The notes beneath the pieces are model-generated. The model was given only the letters and a program-made list of their open reading frames with translations. It was not told the origin of the DNA and did no database searches. The translations under genes and the position numbers were made by a program. Below are positions 52,694 to 61,966 of a stretch of 64,000 nt of DNA, piece by piece (position 1 is the stretch's first letter; every line of letters begins with the position of its first letter). Origin of the DNA: Gaetbulibacter sp. S0825 (GTDB lineage: Bacteria; Bacteroidota; Bacteroidia; Flavobacteriales; Flavobacteriaceae); NCBI RefSeq assembly GCF_011777505.1, contig NZ_JAATJT010000001.1, forward strand, positions 1,364,001-1,428,000, given 5' to 3'.

Positions 52694-53458
52694 TTAAGTA
52701 AGAATTCTATTTACAAAATCATCAATCGTATTTGTGCCTTCATTGGTTACATGTTTTACGAATGCACTACCAATTATAGCACCTTTAGCATATTTGGTCG
52801 CTTGCTTAAAAGTCTCGTTGTTGGAAATACCGAAACCAACTATTTGAGGGTTCTTTAAATTCATATTGGCGATACGTTCAAAGTAATTGGTTTGCTCATT
52901 ACCAAAACCAGCTTTTGCTCCTGTGGTACTTGCCGAACTTACCATATAAATAAAACCGTTTGAAATTGAGTCGATATATCTAATGCGTTCGTCACTAGTT
53001 TGTGGAGTAATTAAGAACACGTTAATTAAACCATACTTCTCAAACGTGGCTTTGTAGTCTTCATGATACACATCGACAGGCAAATCAGGAATAATCAACC
53101 CGTCAATTCCAATCTCTTGACATTTTGCACAAAAAGCTTCCACGCCATATTGTAGCATTGGGTTGAAATAACCCATAATAATCAAAGGAATATTTACTGA
53201 TTTTCTAATGTCTTTTAATTGATTGAAAAGTACCTCAGTAGTCATTCCATTTTTCAACGCTTGTGTTGAACTCGCTTGAATGGTTGGACCATCAGCTAAA
53301 GGGTCACTAAACGGTAAGCCAATTTCAATCATATCAACGCCATTGTTCTCCAGGTTTTGAATGATGTTTACTGTATCATCGATATTAGGATAACCTGCTG
53401 TGAAATATATAGACAAGAGCTTCTTGTCTTCTTGTAGTTTTTGGTTGATTCTATTCAT
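52694..53458 (-). CDS. trpA: tryptophan synthase alpha subunit
   Basis: Cleaves indole-3-glycerol phosphate to indole for TrpB. The 254-residue TIM barrel has FTAGYPN, EIGLPFSDPLADGPTIQ (with the catalytic Glu and Asp), LIIPDLPVDVY, and STTGAK, plus GFGISN for phosphate binding. Last gene of the trp operon. Its start codon overlaps the preceding glycosyl-hydrolase-like gene by 8 nt, so its translation is coupled to a non-trp gene rather than to trpB. Confidence 0.96.
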   Translation of the reverse strand: MNRINQKLQEDKKLLSIYFTAGYPNIDDTVNIIQNLENNGVDMIEIGLPFSDPLADGPTIQASSTQALKNGMTTEVLFNQLKDIRKSVNIPLIIMGYFNPMLQYGVEAFCAKCQEIGIDGLIIPDLPVDVYHEDYKATFEKYGLINVFLITPQTSDERIRYIDSISNGFIYMVSSASTTGAKAGFGNEQTNYFERIANMNLKNPQIVGFGISNNETFKQATKYAKGAIIGSAFVKHVTNEGTNTIDDFVNRILT

Positions 53459-54539
53459 AATTAAATTCTTCTTTCAATTTTATAAATATGGCTTTTTGTT
53501 CAGCGCTTAAATTATCTGCTGTAAAAATGGAAAATCCTTTGGCTCCTTTTTCTTTTACAAGTCTAATAGCCTTTTCTAAATCTTTAGCATCCGTTAGGGC
53601 TGGACTATATAAGCCAGCATAAATTGGAAATTCCACTTTGTTAATTCCTTGTTCTATGGCAAACCCAATCCAGTTAACATTTTCACGATAAAAATTATTA
53701 TACACCATTGGATAAGCTGCATCCAAGTTAAAATCGTCCCATGGTTGTCTTACCATTTGACGTGACATTTCTGGAAAAGGAAACACGGCTGCAGTCATTT
53801 TATGACCATTATCGTGTGAGATTTCCACAAGCTCATTTACTAATGATGAGACTGCATTTAAACGATATTGACGCCATTCGGTATTTAATTCTGGATGCTC
53901 AAAATCTTGAGGGTCTTTTCCAAAGATTTCTTTAAATCCTTCACGTGCAATAGGATGATAACCGTAATCGTATTCAGGCATTTCTGTGGTTTGTACTAAA
54001 TTGTATTTTGGTTGCAAATCGGCTCCTAAAATTACATCAACATAACGTACATAATCTAAATGAATGGAAGCTAATCCTTTTACTTTTGTTAGTTTTCTAA
54101 CATTGTTTTTCACATGCTCTCTAGCCTCTGGATGAAATGGACTTAACCACTGATAATAATCTACGTATGCTCTATATTCTAAAGAATTATTTCCTGCTCT
54201 ATTAACTGCATACCATTCAGGATGTTTATTGGCAATCGTATCTCCAGGACGATTCAATGTCCACATCCAAGCGTGAACCTTAATATTTTTCTCTGAAGCT
54301 AATGGAATTAATTGATTGTAGAATTCAGGATTACCACCAACAAGAATTTCCGAAATTCCAAGAGAATCATAGGCTGCGAGTTTTGCTTCCCATTTATCTT
54401 TATCAAATTCACCTCCTGGATTTGTCCAAGTGGCAAAAGTGAAGCTTTCATCTTCTGTTTTAGGAGTTTCTTTAATGGTTTGCTTTTCTTGACAAGACAA
54501 GAAAACAAATGTTATAAGAATTAGAGCTATATGTTTCAT
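53451..54539 (-). CDS. glycosyl-hydrolase-like lipoprotein inside the trp operon
   Basis: A 362-residue lipoprotein (lipobox FLSC, Cys16) with a TIM-barrel glycosidase-like fold of the GHL10/DUF187 type: ISEILVGGNPEFYNQL, KVHAWMWTLNRP, IHLDYVRYVD (the family's LDYVRY box with the likely catalytic Asp), WDDFNLDAAYPMVYNN and GINKVEFPIYAGLY. Substrate unknown, presumably an extracellular or periplasmic polysaccharide. ATGA overlap with the upstream CBM9-like gene and an 8-nt overlap with trpA. Confidence 0.85.
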   Translation of the reverse strand: MKHIALILITFVFLSCQEKQTIKETPKTEDESFTFATWTNPGGEFDKDKWEAKLAAYDSLGISEILVGGNPEFYNQLIPLASEKNIKVHAWMWTLNRPGDTIANKHPEWYAVNRAGNNSLEYRAYVDYYQWLSPFHPEAREHVKNNVRKLTKVKGLASIHLDYVRYVDVILGADLQPKYNLVQTTEMPEYDYGYHPIAREGFKEIFGKDPQDFEHPELNTEWRQYRLNAVSSLVNELVEISHDNGHKMTAAVFPFPEMSRQMVRQPWDDFNLDAAYPMVYNNFYRENVNWIGFAIEQGINKVEFPIYAGLYSPALTDAKDLEKAIRLVKEKGAKGFSIFTADNLSAEQKAIFIKLKEEFNYE

Positions 54540-55624
54540 AGTTTTCTTAATGTTCCTTCTTGGTTGATAATATAGGTAGAATGCTCATTTTCTAATTTAT
54601 ATTCAAAGCCAAAATTTGTTTTGTAAAAAATGGCATTCACTGTTTTTTCTTCTGAATAAGTGACTTCCAAGTTTTGGGAAAAACCTAAATCATTTTCTAG
54701 CAGTGTTTTTAAATCGCCATATCTGGTTTTTCTAAAAAGCGCAAACGCAGTTTGTTTAATTTCTAAATCTTCATCTTCAATGAATTTAATACCATCAGAA
54801 GTTGTCTGCTCAGTAAATTGAAGAAAACCCCATTTTTCAGGTTCGTGCATGTTAATCACTTTTTGATTACTCCAAACCCAATTGTATTCTCTTAAGTATT
54901 TACCATCTTCTTTTTTACGATAATATTTACCGTTAATTACATCATGATTCCATTGTACACGCGAAAAATTAATACGCCATTGTTCGCCTTCTTTTGGGAT
55001 AGTTTTGGGAGCGTTTTTCAATCCGATTAAAGGCTTTAAAGGAATTGCCATTTCTACAGTCCAGAGGGAATCTATATCGTTAGGATTGTTTAATGTGCCA
55101 TGAATTTGAACGGCAGATTTAAGGTCGTTTAAATTCCATTCAAAATTTGCTTTTCCACCAATACGATAAGGTTTGTTCAAGTATAAATCCCAAACGGTAT
55201 TTAAAGCGTTTAATTCAATTTCTCCATAGTTGATACCATCGTTTGAAGGATCTAAAAACACCTCAAAATCGTTGTTGTAATAAATTATGGTATCTCGTTG
55301 TTTTAGATTTCCCCAAATATGAGGCTCTTCTAATTCGGCATATACATAGAGATACTTTTCATCCCAAAGCATTTTAACTTGAGTGTCAAATTTTGGAGTT
55401 TTCACACCTTCAATATCAATGAATTTGTCAGTGAATTTTGCATTTTCCCAACTGGTTTCTTCTGCATTACCATCAATGATAATATCTTCGTTTGTTTTTG
55501 AAATGATATAATGTTTAGGAATCACAATATCATCAGATACATCAATAGTTAATAGACTTGCTTCTTGTTTTTGCTGACAAGAAATAAGAGATAACCCTAT
55601 TAATATGACCAATAATTGCTTCAC
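54536..55624 (-). CDS. CBM9-like carbohydrate-binding lipoprotein inside the trp operon
   Basis: A 362-residue lipoprotein (lipobox LISC, Cys16) with a CBM9-like domain at about residues 40-270: IDGNAEETSWENAKFTDKF, MLWDEKYLYVYAELEE, NDFEVFLDPSNDG, YGEIELNALN and WTVEMAIPLKPL. In CBM9 these elements form the beta sandwich that binds reducing-end sugars. The rest is less conserved. The start abuts the trpB stop with no gap, and its stop overlaps the next gene by 4 nt. Extracytoplasmic sugar binding is inferred. Confidence 0.85.
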   Translation of the reverse strand: MKQLLVILIGLSLISCQQKQEASLLTIDVSDDIVIPKHYIISKTNEDIIIDGNAEETSWENAKFTDKFIDIEGVKTPKFDTQVKMLWDEKYLYVYAELEEPHIWGNLKQRDTIIYYNNDFEVFLDPSNDGINYGEIELNALNTVWDLYLNKPYRIGGKANFEWNLNDLKSAVQIHGTLNNPNDIDSLWTVEMAIPLKPLIGLKNAPKTIPKEGEQWRINFSRVQWNHDVINGKYYRKKEDGKYLREYNWVWSNQKVINMHEPEKWGFLQFTEQTTSDGIKFIEDEDLEIKQTAFALFRKTRYGDLKTLLENDLGFSQNLEVTYSEEKTVNAIFYKTNFGFEYKLENEHSTYIINQEGTLRKL

Positions 55625-56806
55625 TTATAACTTAAAATGATTGATATATGTTTCTAAATCTTTGTCACCACGACCTGACAAACTTACTACCAAAATATCA
55701 TTAGGTTGAAACTGTTTTTTTTCAAATATAGCCAAGGCATGAGAGCTTTCAATAGCTGGAATAATACCTTCTAATTTGCATAACTCTAAACCTGCTGTCA
55801 TGGCATCATCATCTGTAATCGAAATAAATTCTGCACGACCAGATTTGTATAAATGTGCGTGCATTGGTCCAACACCTGGATAATCTAATCCAGCAGAAAT
55901 GGAATAGGGTTCCGTAATCTGTCCATCGTTGGTTTGCATCAATAAGGTTTTACTACCATGAATAATACCTTCTCGTCCTAGCACAGAGGTTGCAGCGCTT
56001 TCACCAGAATCTACACCTAAACCAGCGGCTTCTACTGCTATTAAGTTCACATCAGTATCCTCTAAAAAATGGTAGTAAGCACCTGCTGCATTGCTTCCTC
56101 CACCTACACATGCCACAACATAATCTGGTTTTGTGATACCTTCATGTTCTTGTAATTGCCATTGGATTTCTTCGGAAACAATAGCTTGAAAACGCGCTAC
56201 CATATCTGGATAAGGATGAGGTCCAACCACACTACCAATAATGTAATGTGTATCTACAGGATTATTAATCCAATCACGAATCGCTTCATTTGTCGCATCT
56301 TTAAGCGTCTTGCTTCCAGAAGTTGCAGGAACAACAGTTGCTCCTAACATTTTCATTCTAGCTACATTTGGTGCTTGACGAGCTATATCAATTTCACCCA
56401 TATACACAATACATTCTAATCCCATTAAAGCACAAACCGTTGCTGTCGCTACACCATGTTGTCCAGCACCAGTTTCGGCAATGATTCGGTTTTTGCCTAA
56501 TCGTTTTGCCATTAAAATCTGACCAATGGTATTATTAATTTTATGGGCTCCTGTATGATTTAAATCTTCACGTTTTAGGTAGATTTTTGTATTGTATTTT
56601 TCTGATAATCGTTTGGCAAAATAGAGTGGAGAAGGACGACCAACATAATCCTTTAAGAGTTGATTAAATTCTTTCTGAAACTCAGGTTCAGCCATTACTT
56701 TTAAATAGTTTTGGCGTAACTCTTCTACATTTGGATATAGCATTTCTGGTATGAAAGCTCCTCCAAATTCTCCATAATAGCCTTTTTCGTTGACGTTATA
56801 ACTCAT
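55625..56806 (-). CDS. trpB: tryptophan synthase beta subunit
   Basis: Condenses indole with serine. The 393-residue fold II PLP enzyme shows the PLP lysine in [38 protein letters not shown] and [11 protein letters not shown] (with the substrate and COMM-domain contacts). Length and motifs are those of the standard TrpB1. In the operon it follows a hypothetical gene and a hairpin-rich repeat, and it precedes two carbohydrate-active lipoprotein genes. Confidence 0.97.
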   Translation of the reverse strand: MSYNVNEKGYYGEFGGAFIPEMLYPNVEELRQNYLKVMAEPEFQKEFNQLLKDYVGRPSPLYFAKRLSEKYNTKIYLKREDLNHTGAHKINNTIGQILMAKRLGKNRIIAETGAGQHGVATATVCALMGLECIVYMGEIDIARQAPNVARMKMLGATVVPATSGSKTLKDATNEAIRDWINNPVDTHYIIGSVVGPHPYPDMVARFQAIVSEEIQWQLQEHEGITKPDYVVACVGGGSNAAGAYYHFLEDTDVNLIAVEAAGLGVDSGESAATSVLGREGIIHGSKTLLMQTNDGQITEPYSISAGLDYPGVGPMHAHLYKSGRAEFISITDDDAMTAGLELCKLEGIIPAIESSHALAIFEKKQFQPNDILVVSLSGRGDKDLETYINHFKL

Positions 56807-56811
56807 AATTT

Positions 56812-56896
56812 TTTGTCATCCTGAACTTGATTCAGGATCTTTTTTTAATTTCAGTTCAATTTATAATGGATTCCGCATCAAGTGCGGAATGACAAA
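56812..56896. repeat. paired-hairpin repeat between the hypothetical gene and trpB
   Basis: An 85-bp unit: outer inverted repeat TTTGTCAT...ATGACAAA encloses two perfect hairpins, ATCCTGAA-CTTGA-TTCAGGAT and ATTCCGCA-TCAAG-TGCGGAAT. It resembles REP-doublet/BIME-type elements and sits within the trp transcript. Confidence 0.8.
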
Positions 56897-56898
56897 CT

Positions 56899-57468
56899 CT
56901 ATTCTTTCTTCCTTTTGTATTTGGAGAAAGTTTTAGAATAATTATCATTATATGTAATCTTTGTTATCCATTTAAATTTATGTTCTACAGGTTCACTGTC
57001 AATAATTCCTTGAGCATTAAAATACTCTAAATAAACTGCCTTTTTACTAATACTAACAATTGGACCAATACAAAATAACCGGTCTTTAAATTTTTCACAC
57101 TCGCTAATTATTGAGATATTTTTTTTCTTTAAACTAGAAAAAATTGTCTCCCAGGATGTTAAGTCAACATTAGAATCTTGGTCGATTTCAAATTCAGAGC
57201 CTTTATGTTCAGATTTATTGATAAAATCATAATACTTATCATTATCATTAAACCTAATACCTTTGATAGTGTTTCTAGGTATTATATGATAACCAACAAA
57301 TTGAAAATCACTTTCTTCTTTAACTAGGATAAAATCATTAGAAATCTTAATTATATAACCCCTTAAAATTTCTTCAAAATCATGTTTAATTCCACGTTTA
57401 ATTCTAGCATAAAGCTTATTTTCATAGTGATTCTTAATTTTCTTATCTATTTTATCTTTTTTACTCAT
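56899..57468 (-). CDS. unknown protein in the trp operon, 189 aa
   Basis: A basic-ended soluble protein (MSKKDKIDKKIKNHYENK...KTFSKYKRKKE) without signal or TM. Two halves have a similar beta-rich pattern: GYIIKISNDFILVKEE...NTIKGIRFND and GPIVSISKKAVYLEYFN...WITKITYNDN, which suggests an internal duplication of a small Sm/PRC-barrel-like unit. I cannot name a family. ATGA-type overlap with the trpF stop makes it translationally coupled to trpF, so it is a genuine member of the operon. Confidence 0.75.
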   Translation of the reverse strand: MSKKDKIDKKIKNHYENKLYARIKRGIKHDFEEILRGYIIKISNDFILVKEESDFQFVGYHIIPRNTIKGIRFNDNDKYYDFINKSEHKGSEFEIDQDSNVDLTSWETIFSSLKKKNISIISECEKFKDRLFCIGPIVSISKKAVYLEYFNAQGIIDSEPVEHKFKWITKITYNDNYSKTFSKYKRKKE

Positions 57469-58079
57469 AATGAGTTTTTGAATTCTTTTAATTCTTCAAT
57501 ATTTTTTAATCCTGCTTCAATTTCGAATTTGCTATTTACATCAATAGCAAAACAATATTTTGAAGCTTCACTGTTTATAAACTCTTTTAATTTTTCTTTT
57601 TGCTCTAAACCAATTCCACCACTTAAAAAGAAGGGCTTAGTTGAAGGATAATCCGTTAATACATCCCAATTAAATGTATACCCATTTCCACCAGGTAGTT
57701 TTCCTTTGGTATCAAATAAGAAATAATCACAAACTTCTTCGTAAGGTGTTAGCACTGAAAAGTCAAAAGTGTCTTTTATAGAGAACACCTTAATGATTTT
57801 AGCGTTTGTTGATTTAAGTATTCTGCACATTTCAGGTGATTCATGACCATGTAACTGTATTGCTGATAGCTTATGTTTTTCTATTTGATTAGCGATAAAC
57901 TCTACAGTTTTGTCAACAAAAACACCAACTTTATGGATGGATTTTGGGAACTCTGGAATGATTCCTTCAAAATGTCTAGGAGATTCCTCATGAAAAATAA
58001 ATCCAAGAAAATCTGGTTGCAAACTTGCAACAGCTTCGATATTATCTTGGTATTTCATTCCGCAGACTTTTAGTTTCAT
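57465..58079 (-). CDS. trpF: phosphoribosylanthranilate isomerase
   Basis: A 204-residue TIM barrel catalysing the Amadori rearrangement PRA to CdRP. KLKVCGM holds the catalytic Cys, and DYFLFDTKGKLPGGNG the catalytic Asp with the following phosphate loop; FLSGGIG completes the phosphate site. Overlaps trpC by 4 nt and the hypothetical gene by 4 nt. Confidence 0.95.
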   Translation of the reverse strand: MKLKVCGMKYQDNIEAVASLQPDFLGFIFHEESPRHFEGIIPEFPKSIHKVGVFVDKTVEFIANQIEKHKLSAIQLHGHESPEMCRILKSTNAKIIKVFSIKDTFDFSVLTPYEEVCDYFLFDTKGKLPGGNGYTFNWDVLTDYPSTKPFFLSGGIGLEQKEKLKEFINSEASKYCFAIDVNSKFEIEAGLKNIEELKEFKNSL

Positions 58080-58861
58080 GATTGTAGGGCTTTAATAAAA
58101 TTTGTAGCACTTTTTCCAGGGTTATCAGTTTTCATAAAGTTTTCACCAATTAAGAATCCTTGATAACCATAAGGTATTAATTCTTTTATCGCTTCAATAG
58201 AACTAATACCGCTTTCAGAAACCTTTACAAACTCATTGGGAATCATTTTGCTAAGCGCTTTGCTTGTGTCTAAGCTTACTTCAAAAGTTTTTAAATTTCT
58301 ATTGTTGACACCTAGCATGTCTAATGAAGGCATGATGGATTTATGCAATTCGGCTTCATTATGTACTTCTAGGAGTACATCAAGTTGCAAACTTTTAGCT
58401 AACTCCGAAAATTGCTTGATTTCTTTTTTAGTTAAGATGGCAGCAATCAATAAAATGACATCGGCTCCATATGCTTTTGCTTCAAGAATTTGATACTCGT
58501 CGATAATGAATTCTTTACGCAGCAAAGGTAAATTACAACTTGCTCTTGCAAGTAATAAATCGTCTAGTGAGCCACCAAAATATTTTGCATCTGTAAGTAC
58601 TGACATGCCGCAAACTCCAGCATTTTCGTAACCTTTTGCAACATCTTGTACATTTAAACTATTATTGATAATTGATTTTGATGGTGAGCGACGTTTGTGT
58701 TCAGCAATAATTCCTGATTTACTATGTCGCAAATTACTTGCAAGCGAAACGGTTTTTCTATCAAACAACACAGAATTTTCCAGTTGTTTAGTTGGAATTA
58801 AGTTTTTTCGCAACTCAACTTCAAAACGTTTGTCTCTAACTATTTTATCCAGTATGTTCAT
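58076..58861 (-). CDS. trpC: indole-3-glycerol phosphate synthase
   Basis: A 261-residue TIM barrel converting CdRP to IGP. It shows IAEHKRRSPSKSIIN (catalytic Lys and phosphate loop), SVLTDAKYFGGSLDDL, LRKEFIIDEYQI (second catalytic Lys) and VSESGISS. Separate from trpF, unlike the fused E. coli enzyme. One nt after trpD, and overlapping trpF by 4 nt. Confidence 0.96.
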   Translation of the reverse strand: MNILDKIVRDKRFEVELRKNLIPTKQLENSVLFDRKTVSLASNLRHSKSGIIAEHKRRSPSKSIINNSLNVQDVAKGYENAGVCGMSVLTDAKYFGGSLDDLLLARASCNLPLLRKEFIIDEYQILEAKAYGADVILLIAAILTKKEIKQFSELAKSLQLDVLLEVHNEAELHKSIMPSLDMLGVNNRNLKTFEVSLDTSKALSKMIPNEFVKVSESGISSIEAIKELIPYGYQGFLIGENFMKTDNPGKSATNFIKALQS

Positions 58862-58862
58862 G

Positions 58863-59855
58863 CTATTTACTTAATTCTACGAGTTTGTTTAAGGTTGATT
58901 TCGCTTTGCCACTTAATAAAGACTCTTTAGCAAGTTCAAATCCTGCTTGATGACTTAATTGTTTTGAGGTTGCAATAGCTAATCCTGCATTTGCACAAAC
59001 CACATTATTTTGTGCTTCTGTACCTTTTCCGCTAATCACATTGACGAAAATCCTTGCTGCATCTTCAACAGTATTACCTCCAAAAATAGCGCTTTGCTCT
59101 ATTTGTTTTACTCCTAAATCTTCTGGAGAAAACATCGTTTCAGTGTTATTAGAAATGACCTTTGTTTTTCCTGTTAACGATATTTCGTCGTAGCCATCTA
59201 ATGCATGAACAATGCTATAGTTTTTATCAGTTTGCTGGTATAAATACCCATACAAGCGTTGTAATTCTAAATTAAAAACACCAACCATTTGATTTTTAGG
59301 AAACGCTGGATTTACCATTGGTCCTAGCATGTTAAAAAATGTTTTCACACCTAATTCTCTACGAATAGGCGCTACATTTTTCATGGCTGGATGAAATAAA
59401 GGTGCATGCAATACACAAATACCTGTTTTGTCAATTGATTTTTTTAAAAAGTCTTTGTCGTTTGAAAATTTAATACCTAAGTACTCCATAACATTAGAAG
59501 AACCACAAGCAGATGACACTCCATAATTACCATGCTTTGCAACATTAACACCAGCTCCAGCTGTGACGAATGATGATAGGGTTGAAATATTAAATGTGTC
59601 TTTTCCATCACCACCAGTTCCACATAAATCAATAGGATTAAAATCTTTTAAATCGACTGCAATACATAATTCTAAGAGTGCATCTCGAAACCCTTGTAAT
59701 TCCTCAAGCGTGATACTTCGCATCATATACACTGTAAGGAAAGAAGCTATTTGACTTTGGTTGTATTGTCCTTCGGAAATATTCACCAAAACCTGTTTTG
59801 CTTCTTTGCTTGAGATGCTTTCGTGATTTATAAGTCTATTAAGTAACTGCTTCAT
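58863..59855 (-). CDS. trpD: anthranilate phosphoribosyltransferase
   Basis: A 330-residue enzyme adding PRPP to anthranilate. Signatures: LCGTGGDGKDTFNIST (PRPP pyrophosphate loop), AKHGNYGVSSACGSSNVMEYLG (KHGN; the usual Arg after it is Tyr here, as I recall in other Bacteroidota), and the anthranilate-binding FNMLGPMVNPAFP region. Three nt after trpG, one nt before trpC. Confidence 0.96.
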   Translation of the reverse strand: MKQLLNRLINHESISSKEAKQVLVNISEGQYNQSQIASFLTVYMMRSITLEELQGFRDALLELCIAVDLKDFNPIDLCGTGGDGKDTFNISTLSSFVTAGAGVNVAKHGNYGVSSACGSSNVMEYLGIKFSNDKDFLKKSIDKTGICVLHAPLFHPAMKNVAPIRRELGVKTFFNMLGPMVNPAFPKNQMVGVFNLELQRLYGYLYQQTDKNYSIVHALDGYDEISLTGKTKVISNNTETMFSPEDLGVKQIEQSAIFGGNTVEDAARIFVNVISGKGTEAQNNVVCANAGLAIATSKQLSHQAGFELAKESLLSGKAKSTLNKLVELSK

Positions 59856-59858
59856 GAT

Positions 59859-60422
59859 TTAAGAATTAATCCAGTTTTCTAATATTTTTTTTCCATCTGG
59901 TGTTAATACAGATTCTGGATGATATTGCACACCTTTTACATCGTATTCTTTATGTCTCAATGACATCACTTGTCCATTTTCGTCAAACGATGTTGCCTCT
60001 AAACAATCCGGAAGGTTTGAGTTAACAACCCAGGAATGATAGCGTCCAACTTCAATGTTTTTATCTAATCCGTTAAAAAGAGATTCGTCTTCTACACAAA
60101 TGGAAACTTTTGTAGCTACACCATGATATACTTCGTCTAAATTAACTAATGAGCCACCAAAAACCTCTCCAATAGCTTGCTGACCTAGACATACTCCTAA
60201 AATACTTTTTGTGGGTGCATATTCTTTGATAATAGCTTTTAGAAGACCAGCTTCATCAGGAATCCCAGGTCCTGGAGACAATACTATTTTATGAAATGGT
60301 TTAACATCTTCTAACGTCAATTTATCATTTCTAACAACAGTCACATCACAATTTAAATCTTCGAGATAGTGGACTAAATTATATGTAAAACTATCGTAAT
60401 TATCTATGACTAATACTTTCAT
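59859..60422 (-). CDS. trpG: anthranilate synthase glutamine amidotransferase subunit
   Basis: A 187-residue class I amidotransferase supplying ammonia to TrpE. DNYDSFTYNLVHYL at the N-terminus, nucleophile Cys in ILGVCLGQQAIGE, and the catalytic His-Glu in KGVQYHPESVLTPDG. Stand-alone subunit, overlapping trpE by 4 nt. Confidence 0.96.
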   Translation of the reverse strand: MKVLVIDNYDSFTYNLVHYLEDLNCDVTVVRNDKLTLEDVKPFHKIVLSPGPGIPDEAGLLKAIIKEYAPTKSILGVCLGQQAIGEVFGGSLVNLDEVYHGVATKVSICVEDESLFNGLDKNIEVGRYHSWVVNSNLPDCLEATSFDENGQVMSLRHKEYDVKGVQYHPESVLTPDGKKILENWINS

Positions 60423-61819
60423 ATCGATATTCTTTCTGCTATTGTAATAGCTTTTGTTAATGCTCCCAACTTATTATATACTTCTTGTAATTCATCATCT
60501 GGACTAGATTTAGATACAATTCCTGCTCCAGCTTGCCAATGCAGTTGATGGTTTTTACTTAAAAAGGTTCTTATCATGATGGCATGATTGTAATTGCCTT
60601 CAAAATCCATAAAACCAATAGCACCTCCATAATATGTTCTACTGGTTTTTTCATAATCTTCAATAAGTTGCATTGCTCTATGTTTTGGCGCACCACTTAA
60701 AGTGCCTGCTGGAAACGTATCAGCCACTACTTGCATGGTTGATACATCGTCATGTTTTTTTCCAGTGACTTTACTTACCAGGTGAATTACATGAGAAAAA
60801 AACTGAACTTCACGATATTTTTCAACGGTTACTTCGCTACCATTTCTGCTTAGGTCATTTCTCGCTAAGTCAACAAGCATCACATGTTCAGCATTTTCTT
60901 TTGCATCTTCCACCAGTTTTTCTGCTAATTCGGCATCTTTTAAGTCGTCTCCTGTACGTTTGAATGTTCCAGCAATTGGGTGAATTTCAGCTTGACCATT
61001 GTTTACTACCAATTGTGCTTCGGGTGAACTTCCAAAAATCTTGAAATTGCCATAATCAAAGTAGAATAGGTAAGGCGAAGGATTAATACTTCTTAAAGCA
61101 CGATATACATTAAACTCATCACCTTTAAAATCTTGTTGAAATTTTTTAGATAATACCAATTGAAATACATCACCTCTAGCACAATGCTTTTTAGCTAATT
61201 CTACATGTTCTTTATAGTCTTCATCTGAAAGATTTGAACTAATCTCTCCTTGGGAAGTGAATTGATAAGACGCAAAATTTTTAGCTTTGATTAAATGAAG
61301 GATATCATCAACATTATTTTTTGCGTCAAAGCAATGTGCGAAAATATAAGCTTCATTTTTAAAGTGATTAATGGCTATGATGTTTTGATATACTGCGTAA
61401 TAGATGTCAGGAATTTCAATAGAGTTTTCTTTCTTTGAAATTTCTACATCTTCAAAATACTTAACTGCATCATATGCTGTAAAGCCAAAAACACCATTGT
61501 TGATGAATTTGAACTGCTCATCTGTATCTACCTTAAATTGTTTTGTAAACTTATAAATCTCATTTGTAACATCAGTCGTTTTAGTTTTAGAAATCGATTG
61601 ACTGTCATCAGGAAATTTCTGAGTGATGATTTCATTTTCAACTTTAATAGATGCAATTGGGTTGCAGCATATGTATGAAAAACTATTATCATTTGCATGA
61701 TAATCACTACTCTCAAGTAAAATACTATTAGGATACTTATCTCGAACCTTTAAGTATATGCTTACAGGTGTAATGGTGTCTGCAAGTATTTTTTTGTAAT
61801 GTGTTTTTAATTGATACAT
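60419..61819 (-). CDS. trpE: anthranilate synthase component I
   Basis: A 466-residue chorismate-using enzyme producing anthranilate, first gene of the operon. The LLESSDYHANDNSFS region matches the LLES feedback-binding motif for Trp, so the enzyme is probably Trp-inhibited. Catalytic domain: GDVFQLVLSKKF, PSPYLFYFDYG, GSSPEAQL, GTFKRTGDDL, DLARNDLSRNG, TFPAGTLSGAPK and QAGAGIVSKSSPDDE. Preceded by a terminator and Trp-rich leader peptide. Confidence 0.97.
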   Translation of the reverse strand: MYQLKTHYKKILADTITPVSIYLKVRDKYPNSILLESSDYHANDNSFSYICCNPIASIKVENEIITQKFPDDSQSISKTKTTDVTNEIYKFTKQFKVDTDEQFKFINNGVFGFTAYDAVKYFEDVEISKKENSIEIPDIYYAVYQNIIAINHFKNEAYIFAHCFDAKNNVDDILHLIKAKNFASYQFTSQGEISSNLSDEDYKEHVELAKKHCARGDVFQLVLSKKFQQDFKGDEFNVYRALRSINPSPYLFYFDYGNFKIFGSSPEAQLVVNNGQAEIHPIAGTFKRTGDDLKDAELAEKLVEDAKENAEHVMLVDLARNDLSRNGSEVTVEKYREVQFFSHVIHLVSKVTGKKHDDVSTMQVVADTFPAGTLSGAPKHRAMQLIEDYEKTSRTYYGGAIGFMDFEGNYNHAIMIRTFLSKNHQLHWQAGAGIVSKSSPDDELQEVYNKLGALTKAITIAERISI

Positions 61820-61832
61820 AATATTAATTAAA

Positions 61833-61860
61833 AAAGGCTTGTCGTGAATGACAAGCCTTT
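61833..61860 (-). terminator. trp operon attenuator terminator
   Basis: On the minus strand AAAGGCTTGTC-ATTCAC-GACAAGCCTTT, an 11-bp stem followed by TTT, 14 nt before trpE. Its loop and adjoining two bases (TCGTGAAT on the plus strand, 61842-61849) are complementary to an upstream leader segment. Confidence 0.9.
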
Positions 61861-61893
61861 AGATATTTTAAGTTTAAATATACAGTTGGGTTA

Positions 61894-61901
61894 ATTCACG
61901 A
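61894..61901 (-). promoter_or_regulatory. trp antiterminator segment
   Basis: On the minus strand TCGTGAAT, an exact 8-nt complement of ATTCACGA in the terminator loop and following arm (61842-61849). It begins 3 nt after the leader peptide stop codon, so a ribosome at the stop would mask it while one stalled at the Trp codons would leave it free. Confidence 0.7.
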
Positions 61902-61904
61902 ATG

Positions 61905-61952
61905 TTAGTTTCGAAAATTCCACCACCAAGTATTATTTAAAATTGAGTTCAT
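61905..61952 (-). CDS. trpL: trp operon leader peptide with three Trp codons
   Basis: A 15-residue peptide, MNSILNNTWWWNFRN, with three consecutive TGG codons at 61920-61928. It starts 14 nt after the -7 box, so the leader is short, and lies between a consensus promoter and the trpE terminator. Expected to act as the cis sensor of charged tRNA-Trp; the peptide itself probably has no function. The distance from the Trp codons to the stop is four codons. Confidence 0.9.
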   Translation of the reverse strand: MNSILNNTWWWNFRN

Positions 61953-61966
61953 TTGTTTTGTTTGTT

